Positions 58,965-64,000 of a stretch of 64,000 nucleotides of DNA are shown here, piece after piece. The notes beneath the pieces were generated by a model that was given only the letters and a program-made list of their open reading frames with translations, was not told the DNA's origin and made no database searches. Within the stretch, counting starts at the first letter, position 1, and each line of letters begins with the position of its first letter. A program made the position numbers and the translations under genes. Origin of the DNA: JANMDU01 sp031376455 (GTDB lineage Bacteria > Pseudomonadota > Gammaproteobacteria > Burkholderiales > Burkholderiaceae_C); assembly GCA_031376455.1 (NCBI GenBank), contig JANMDU010000003.1, forward strand, positions 27,947-91,946. Reading direction: 5' to 3'.

Positions 58965-59096
58965 AAATATAAAGAAATAATATTTCTAGTAATGAAATTC
59001 ATAGAATTTTATTTCTTAATAACTAATAAATCAACCATATATTTCTCGCTAAGAAGCCTAGCATATGCTCCATTGCCATCTCAACAGGAGCTCCCC
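58965..59096. promoter_or_regulatory. AT-rich control region between lrp and glmS with two perfect palindromes
   Basis: AGAAATAATATTTCT (58973-58987) and ATGAAATTCAT (58992-59002) are perfect odd palindromes with centres 17 bp apart. Such AT-rich inverted repeats just upstream of an lrp-type gene suit autoregulation by an Lrp/AsnC octamer, and the site could also affect glmS. An AGGAG lies 8 bp before the glmS ATG. Confidence 0.5.
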
Positions 59097-60977
59097 ATGT
59101 GCGGTATCGTCGCCTCAGTTTCCCAGCGCAACATCGTCCCCATCCTCGTGCAAGGCTTGCAGCGGCTGGAGTATCGCGGCTATGACTCCTGCGGCGTCGC
59201 AGTTCATAGTGGCGGCCTCAAGCGTGCGCGTACCACTTCTCGCGTGGCCGAACTGCAAGCGCAGATGGATGCGGATGCTGCGAGCGGCAAAGCTTTTGAA
59301 GGATTTACAGGCATCGCCCACACGCGCTGGGCCACCCATGGCGCGCCTGCGGTACACAACGCACATCCGCATTTCAGCCTAGGCCCCAACGGCAAGGAAG
59401 GCGAAAATGGCGCTAAGGGTCGCGTTGCATTGGTTCACAACGGCATCATTGAAAACCACGATACGCTGCGCAAGCAATTGCAAATCAAAGGCTATGTGTT
59501 TGTGAGCCAAACAGATACTGAGGTGATCGCGCATTTGCTCGATTCGCTGTACGACGGTGATATTTTTGAAGCGCTTAAGGCCACCATTGCACAGTTGCAT
59601 GGTGCGTATGCGTTGGCTGTGATCCACAAAGATGAGCCGCATCGCATTGCGGGCGCACGCGCTGGCTCACCGTTGATCTTAGGCGTGGGTAAAGATGGCT
59701 TTGAGAATTTTCTAGCATCCGATGCCATGGCGCTCGCCGGCGTGACCGACCAAATCGTTTATCTCGAAGAAGGCGATGTGGTTGATCTGCAAATCGGTAA
59801 ATACTGGATTGCAGGCAATCATGGCAAGGTGCTCAACGCGGAGCAGCGCCCCGTCAAAACCGTTCATGCTCACAGCGGTGCGGCCGAGCTCGGGCCTTAT
59901 CAACATTACATGCAAAAAGAAATCTTCGAGCAACCACGCGCGATTGCCGACACGCTAGAGGGTGTGGTCGGCATCTCGCCCGAGTTGTTTGGTGATGGGG
60001 CATTCTCCACATTCAAAGCGATTGATAACATCTTGATTCTTGCCTGTGGTACGAGCTACATCAGCGGCTCAGCAGCTAAATACTGGCTCGAATCGATTGC
60101 CAAAATCCCTTGCAATGTCGAGATCGCCAGCGAATACCGCTATCGCGATTCTGTGCCCAACCCGCGCACTCTCGTCGTCACGATTTCGCAATCCGGTGAG
60201 ACAGCAGACACGCTCGCTGCGCTCAAGCATGCAGTGAGCCTTGGGATGCATCACACGCTCACGATTTGCAACGTGAGTACATCCGCCATGGTGCGTGAAT
60301 GCAAACATGCTTACATCACGCGCGCCGGTGTGGAGATCGGTGTGGCTTCCACCAAAGCCTTCACCACGCAACTCGCTGGCCTCTTCTTGCTCACGCTGGC
60401 CATCGCACAAACCAAGGGCTTGCTCTCTGACGAACAAGAAGCGCAATACCTCGGCGAGATGCGCCATCTGCCCGTCGCCTTGCAGGCCGTGCTCGCGCTG
60501 GAGCCGCAAATCATCGCTTGGGCAGAAGATTTCGGTAAAAAAGAAAATGCGCTGTTCCTAGGGAGAGGTTTGCATTGGCCGATTGCCATGGAAGGCGCTT
60601 TGAAGCTCAAAGAAATCAGCTACATCCACGCCGAAGCCTATGCCGCCGGCGAGCTCAAACATGGGCCGCTGGCGCTCGTGACGGACGAAATGCCGATCGT
60701 GACGGTAGCTCCGAATGATGCGCTGCTCGAAAAACTCAAAAGCAATATGCAAGAAGTGCGCGCCAGAGGCGGCGTGCTTTACGTTTTAGCAGATGCCGAC
60801 AGCCGCATCGAATCCGCCGAAGGCCTGCATGTCATCCGCATGCCCGAACACTACGGCGCTTTATCGCCAATTCTTCACGTCGTGCCGTTGCAATTGCTGG
60901 CGTATCACACAGCGCTGGCCAAGGGAACGGATGTGGATAAACCACGCAATCTAGCAAAGAGCGTTACCGTCGAGTAG
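59097..60977 (+). CDS. glmS: Glutamine-fructose-6-phosphate aminotransferase
   Basis: 626 aa from MCGIVASVSQ; the start is fixed by the required Cys2 nucleophile and the AGGAG just before it. The N-terminal glutaminase has RLEYRGYDSCGVAV and HTRWATHGAP; the two SIS isomerase domains include ACGTSYISGSAAKYW, ISQSGETADTLAAL and the C-terminal PRNLAKSVTVE. It makes glucosamine-6-phosphate, the first step toward UDP-GlcNAc. It ends 16 bp from the convergent trpD. No glmS ribozyme is present, as expected in this group. Confidence 0.97.
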   Translation: MCGIVASVSQRNIVPILVQGLQRLEYRGYDSCGVAVHSGGLKRARTTSRVAELQAQMDADAASGKAFEGFTGIAHTRWATHGAPAVHNAHPHFSLGPNGKEGENGAKGRVALVHNGIIENHDTLRKQLQIKGYVFVSQTDTEVIAHLLDSLYDGDIFEALKATIAQLHGAYALAVIHKDEPHRIAGARAGSPLILGVGKDGFENFLASDAMALAGVTDQIVYLEEGDVVDLQIGKYWIAGNHGKVLNAEQRPVKTVHAHSGAAELGPYQHYMQKEIFEQPRAIADTLEGVVGISPELFGDGAFSTFKAIDNILILACGTSYISGSAAKYWLESIAKIPCNVEIASEYRYRDSVPNPRTLVVTISQSGETADTLAALKHAVSLGMHHTLTICNVSTSAMVRECKHAYITRAGVEIGVASTKAFTTQLAGLFLLTLAIAQTKGLLSDEQEAQYLGEMRHLPVALQAVLALEPQIIAWAEDFGKKENALFLGRGLHWPIAMEGALKLKEISYIHAEAYAAGELKHGPLALVTDEMPIVTVAPNDALLEKLKSNMQEVRARGGVLYVLADADSRIESAEGLHVIRMPEHYGALSPILHVVPLQLLAYHTALAKGTDVDKPRNLAKSVTVE

Positions 60978-60993
60978 TTGCGCAAACTAAGCC

Positions 60994-62022
60994 TTATGAA
61001 AGAGCAGCGGTCTTGACTACAAACATTTGCATCTTCTTTTTTGCTGCACCTGAGGCTAGCGCATCTTGAGCTAGATGCAGGCCAGCTTTGATGGAATCCG
61101 CCACGTTGGCCGCATAAAGAGCCGCGCCTGCATTTAGAGCCACAATGTCTCTGGCAGGGCTGGCTTTGTTATCGAGCACATCCATCATCATCGCTTTGCT
61201 TTGCTCAGGTGTCTCCACGCGCAGGGCGCGGTTACTGCTCATCATGAGGCCAAAATCTTCGGGGTGAACTTCGTATTCTGTGATTTCGCCGTTTTTCAGC
61301 TCGCCCACCAGTGTGGCTGCGCCTAGGCTGACTTCATCCATGCCGTCACGCCCATACACGACTAGAGCATGCTCTGCGCCAAGGCGCTGCAAGGCACGGA
61401 TCTGGATGCCCACGAGATCGGGGTGAAAAACACCCATCAAGATGTTGGGTGCGCTGGCAGGATTGGTGAGCGGCCCGAGGATGTTAAAAATCGTGCGCAC
61501 GCCCAGCTCTTTGCGGATCGGCGCGACATGCTTCATTGCCGTGTGATGGTTTGGCGCAAACATGAAGCCTATGCCGATCTCTTCGATGCATTGCGCGATC
61601 TGCTCGGGCTTCAAATTGATATTCACGCCAAGGGCTTCGAGCACATCCGCGCTGCCCGATTTGCTGCTCACGCTGCGCCCGCCATGCTTGCTCACCTTTG
61701 CGCCCGCAGCAGCGGCGACGAACATCGAGCAGGTGGAAATATTGAACGTGTGCGAGCCATCGCCTCCTGTGCCAACGATATCCACGAGATGCTTTTTATC
61801 CGCTACATTCACTTTCGTGGAAAACTCACGCATCACTTGCGCGGCAGCCGTGATCTCGCCAATCGTTTCTTTTTTCACGCGCAGGCCGGTAATCAGCGCG
61901 GCCATCATCACCGGGCTCATCTCGCCGCTCATGATCAGACGCACGACTTTGAGCATTTCGTCATGAAAAATTTCGCGATGTTCAATGGTGCGCTGCAGGG
62001 CTTCTTGGGGGGTGATGGGCAT
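60994..62022 (-). CDS. trpD: Anthranilate phosphoribosyltransferase
   Basis: 342 aa. It has DIVGTGGDGSHTFNISTCSM (phosphoribosyl-pyrophosphate loop), KHGGRSVSSKSGSADVLEAL and VYGRDGMDEVSLGA. It is the second step of tryptophan synthesis. In most Burkholderiales it follows trpG directly and is followed by trpC; here ltaE lies between trpG and trpD, and glmS (convergent) takes the place of trpC. It is preceded by a CACGGAAG palindrome in the 137-bp gap to ltaE. Confidence 0.96.
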   Translation of the reverse strand: MPITPQEALQRTIEHREIFHDEMLKVVRLIMSGEMSPVMMAALITGLRVKKETIGEITAAAQVMREFSTKVNVADKKHLVDIVGTGGDGSHTFNISTCSMFVAAAAGAKVSKHGGRSVSSKSGSADVLEALGVNINLKPEQIAQCIEEIGIGFMFAPNHHTAMKHVAPIRKELGVRTIFNILGPLTNPASAPNILMGVFHPDLVGIQIRALQRLGAEHALVVYGRDGMDEVSLGAATLVGELKNGEITEYEVHPEDFGLMMSSNRALRVETPEQSKAMMMDVLDNKASPARDIVALNAGAALYAANVADSIKAGLHLAQDALASGAAKKKMQMFVVKTAALS

Positions 62023-62059
62023 TTTCTCTCCTGTTGAGATTGTGATAATGATTTAGACG

Positions 62060-62154
62060 AGGAACACGGAAGTCACAGAGGATGCACGGAAGTCACAAAA
62101 AAGAAATTGAACTTTCTGTGTCTTCCGTGTAGTTTTCATGCCTTTCGTGTTCCT
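62060..62154. repeat. CACGGAAG-type palindrome, copy 3
   Basis: 95 bp with GGAACACGGAAGTCACAGAG on the left and TCTTCCGTGTAG, CTTTCGTGTTCC on the right. It lies between ltaE and trpD. Confidence 0.85.
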
Positions 62155-62159
62155 AAGAT

Positions 62160-63239
62160 TCATGATGAAAAATAATCTTGAATCACAGCAATTGCCCGAT
62201 CTACGCCTTGTGCATCCACATCCAGATGCGTCACGAAGCGCAGCCTATACAAGCCCGTGGCCAAGATACCGTGTGATTTCAGGTGCTCGATCAAGCCAGC
62301 TGCCTTCGCTTTCAAACGCTCTTGCACATCGACGAAGACGATATTGCTATGCACCGGATCGAGCTTCAGGCCATCGATCTTCGCAAGCGCTTCGCCCAAG
62401 CGCTGAGCCAGCGCGTGATCGTGCGATAAGCGCTCGACATGATGATCTAAAGCATAGATTGCCGCCGCAGCCAGCATGCCCGCTTGGCGCATGCCGCCGC
62501 CGGCCATTTTGCGGATGCGGTGAGCGCGCGCAATGAACTCACGCGAGCCACACAGCGCTGAGCCCACGGGTGCGCCTAAGCCTTTACTGAAGCAGACGCT
62601 GACTGAATCGAAACGCTCTGCAATTCGTTTTGCTTCTAAATTAATAGCACTCTGCGCAGGATATATGCCGGCTATATGCCCATTTGGTATCAAATTTGCG
62701 GCCTGAGCCGTGGCAGCGTTGAACAATCGCGCCCCATCCAAATGCGCGGCCAAGCCTTTGCTGCGCGCTAAATCGGTGGCCGCTTTCACATAATCTAAAG
62801 GCAACAGCTTGCCGCCAATCGTGTTTTCTAAGCAAAGTAAACGTGTACGCGCAAAGTGTGCATCGTCAGGCTTGATCTGCGCTTCAATCTCTGAGATCGG
62901 TAACGTGCCATCCGCTGCATGGGCTATGGCCTGCGGTTGCACACTCCCAAGCACCGCTGCGCCGCCACCTTCCCAGCGATAGCAATGCGCCATCTGCCCA
63001 ACGAGGTATTCATCGCCGCGTTGGCAATGCGAGAGGATTGCGCAAAAATTACTCTGAGTGCCCGTCGGCACGAAGAGCGCCGCCTCAAAGCCCAGCAGCA
63101 CAGCAATTTTTTCTTGCAGTGCATTCACCGTTGGATCATCGCCAAACACATCGTCACCTAACTTCGCAGCCAGCATCGCTTCGCGCATGGCAGATGAGGG
63201 TTGCGTTACGGTGTCGCTGCGCAGATCAATGGGTTTCAT
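62160..63239 (-). CDS. ltaE: Low-specificity L-threonine aldolase, with an in-frame R1 insertion
   Basis: 359 aa, slightly longer than usual. Family marks: IDLRSDTVTQPSSAMREAM at the start, HLDGARLFNAA (166-176), the PLP lysine Lys219 in CFSKGLGAPVGS, and RIRKMAGGGMRQAGMLAAAA. It splits threonine into glycine and acetaldehyde. Between the HLDGAR helix and Lys219 lies an extra segment, including NGHIAGIYPAQSAI, that is encoded by an R1 repeat. Whether activity survives is unknown. It interrupts the trpG-trpD pair. Confidence 0.93.
   Translation of the reverse strand: MKPIDLRSDTVTQPSSAMREAMLAAKLGDDVFGDDPTVNALQEKIAVLLGFEAALFVPTGTQSNFCAILSHCQRGDEYLVGQMAHCYRWEGGGAAVLGSVQPQAIAHAADGTLPISEIEAQIKPDDAHFARTRLLCLENTIGGKLLPLDYVKAATDLARSKGLAAHLDGARLFNAATAQAANLIPNGHIAGIYPAQSAINLEAKRIAERFDSVSVCFSKGLGAPVGSALCGSREFIARAHRIRKMAGGGMRQAGMLAAAAIYALDHHVERLSHDHALAQRLGEALAKIDGLKLDPVHSNIVFVDVQERLKAKAAGLIEHLKSHGILATGLYRLRFVTHLDVDAQGVDRAIAVIQDYFSS
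62634..62696 (-). repeat. R1 repeat inside ltaE, in frame
   Basis: The complement has AAATTTGATACCAAATGGGC, ATATAGCCGGCATATAT and CTGCGCAGAGTGCTATT, a full-length copy. It encodes AGIYPAQSAI in the ltaE frame. Confidence 0.9.
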
Positions 63240-63253
63240 GATGGCATCTTAAT

Positions 63254-63317
63254 TTATAAGTGTTTTAGGCACTTTGCCGGCGTACATTCTGCGTGAGGTG
63301 CTATTGTATTTATAGCA
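63254..63317 (+). repeat. R1 repeat between ltaE and trpG
   Basis: TTTTAGGCACTTTGCCGGCG followed by TACATTCTGCGTGAGGTGCT. It supplies the last two leucine codons and the stop of trpG. Confidence 0.85.
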
Positions 63318-63897
63318 AAAAGTTTTTCAGCATCGTGTGGCCGTGTTCGGTCAAGATACTCTCGGGGTGAAACTGTACGCCCTCAATGCGTACCTCATGC
63401 GCATAACCGCTGTGGTACACGCCCATGATCTCGCCATCATCGGTCTGCGCAGTGATCACGAGCTCGGCTGGGCAAGTGGTGCGCTCAATGGCGAGGGAGT
63501 GGTAGCGGTTGACGGTGAATTGCTTGGGCAGATCTTTGAATACGCCTTCTTGCGTTGTCGTGATCACACTCGTCTTGCCGTGCATCAGCTCTTGCGCTCT
63601 GACGATGTTAGCGCCGAAGGCTTGGCCAATCGCTTGATGGCCGAGGCACACGCCCAGAATAGGAAGCATGCCTTTGAAATGCGCGATGGCTGCAACTGAG
63701 ATGCCCGCCTCTTTAGGTGAGCACGGGCCAGGGGAGATGCACAGGCGATCAAACGCTTTGGCATTGAAAAGCTTATCGAGCTCAGCGATCGTGATTTCAT
63801 CATTGCGATGCACGATGACTTCAGCACCCAGCTCGCCGAAGTATTGGACGATGTTGTAAGTGAAGCTGTCGTAGTTGTCGATCATCAGGAGTTTCAT
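63310..63897 (-). CDS. trpG: Anthranilate synthase component II (glutamine amidotransferase)
   Basis: 195 aa from MKLLMIDNYDSFTYNIVQYF. The class I amidotransferase triad is visible: Cys84 in GVCLGHQAIGQ and the histidine/glutamate in VQFHPESILTEHG. It supplies ammonia to TrpE for anthranilate synthesis, and could also serve PabB. The C-terminal LL and stop codon lie within an R1 repeat. Confidence 0.96.
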   Translation of the reverse strand: MKLLMIDNYDSFTYNIVQYFGELGAEVIVHRNDEITIAELDKLFNAKAFDRLCISPGPCSPKEAGISVAAIAHFKGMLPILGVCLGHQAIGQAFGANIVRAQELMHGKTSVITTTQEGVFKDLPKQFTVNRYHSLAIERTTCPAELVITAQTDDGEIMGVYHSGYAHEVRIEGVQFHPESILTEHGHTMLKNFLL

Positions 63898-63920
63898 GAT
63901 GTTATTTCTATCGAAGAAAG

Positions 63921-63960
63921 GAGAACACGGAGGGCACAAAAGTACACGGAATTCACGGAG
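63921..63960. repeat. CACGGAAG-type repeat, half copy
   Basis: GAGAACACGGAGGGCACAAA followed by AGTACACGGAATTCACGGAG matches the left arm of the other copies; the right arm is absent. It abuts a stop codon at 63961-63963. Confidence 0.7.
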
Positions 63961-64000
63961 TCAATACCCGTTGAGGACGCGTTTGATGCCTTCTTTGGCT
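63961..64000 (-). CDS. Last 12 codons of an upstream minus-strand gene, unidentified
   Basis: Reading the complement gives AKEGIKRVLNGY and a TGA at 63961-63963. By position it could be the end of trpE or of another gene upstream of trpG, but the fragment is too short to identify. Confidence 0.35.
   Translation of the reverse strand, partial: AKEGIKRVLNGY

Noticed and set aside
58965..60977. glmS ribozyme
   Set aside because: The leader is short and AT-rich with no ribozyme core; the element is known from Gram-positive bacteria.
1..64000. Prophage, insertion sequence with transposase, rRNA or tRNA genes
   Set aside because: No integrase, transposase, structural phage gene, tRNA cloverleaf or rRNA segment was recognised on either strand; the repeats here are non-coding.

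Overview
This 64 kb stretch reads as ordinary chromosome of a betaproteobacterium of the order Burkholderiales, most likely family Comamonadaceae. The grounds are the gene set (TctC/Bug and TRAP binding proteins, DUF6279, DUF4197 and DoxX proteins, and a type II secretion cluster with gspC divergent from gspG) and a dispersed short repeat that resembles one I remember from that family. Base composition is moderate (roughly mid-50s % GC by eye). I saw no tRNA, rRNA, CRISPR array, prophage or transposase gene.

Layout. 1-2.8 kb: rimI end, tsaB, an EamA exporter and an AraC regulator. 2.9-11.7 kb: a long run of minus-strand genes for uptake and catabolism of an unidentified organic acid (TRAP-type and Bug binding proteins, FAH hydrolase, VOC protein, cupin, semialdehyde dehydrogenase, Ldh2 dehydrogenase, lipoprotein binding protein, DoxX, dihaem cytochrome c). 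12-16.4 kb: purL. 16.5-19.4 kb: a TonB-ExbB-ExbD-ExbD operon. 19.6-33 kb: housekeeping genes (glmU, DUF6279, DUF4197, TlpA, cytochromes, peptidase, esterases, corA, metallo-hydrolase, osmC). 33-37.5 kb: ilvA followed by cobT-cobS-cobC for the nucleotide loop of cobalamin. 37.3-48.8 kb: a complete gsp cluster (C divergent; G-H-I-J-K-L-M-N-D-E-F). 49.8-56.7 kb: a dipeptide-type ABC importer with an M20 amidohydrolase inside the operon. 57-64 kb: acyl-CoA dehydrogenase, lrp, glmS, and trpG and trpD separated by ltaE.

The most unusual content is the repeat load. A ~60-bp element (called R1 here; core CTGCGCAGAGTGCTAT preceded by TAGCCGGCGTA) occurs about 19 times. Around half of the copies lie inside coding sequence, all in frame, and the forward ones encode variants of the peptide AGIxxAQSAI (PurL, GspE, GspL, CobS, LtaE). 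Other copies supply start codons, stop codons or signal peptides. Two, probably three, loci (23.2, 32.0 and 56.7 kb) are copies of one composite: R1, palindrome B, spacer, palindrome A, R1, with both R1s in the same orientation. This suggests that solo R1s could be recombination scars of a larger, non-coding mobile element. Three further palindromic families (CACGGAAG type, GTTCGCCCTGAG type, GGGGTCAGAG type) share the window. PurL alone has absorbed four in-frame insertions from three families.
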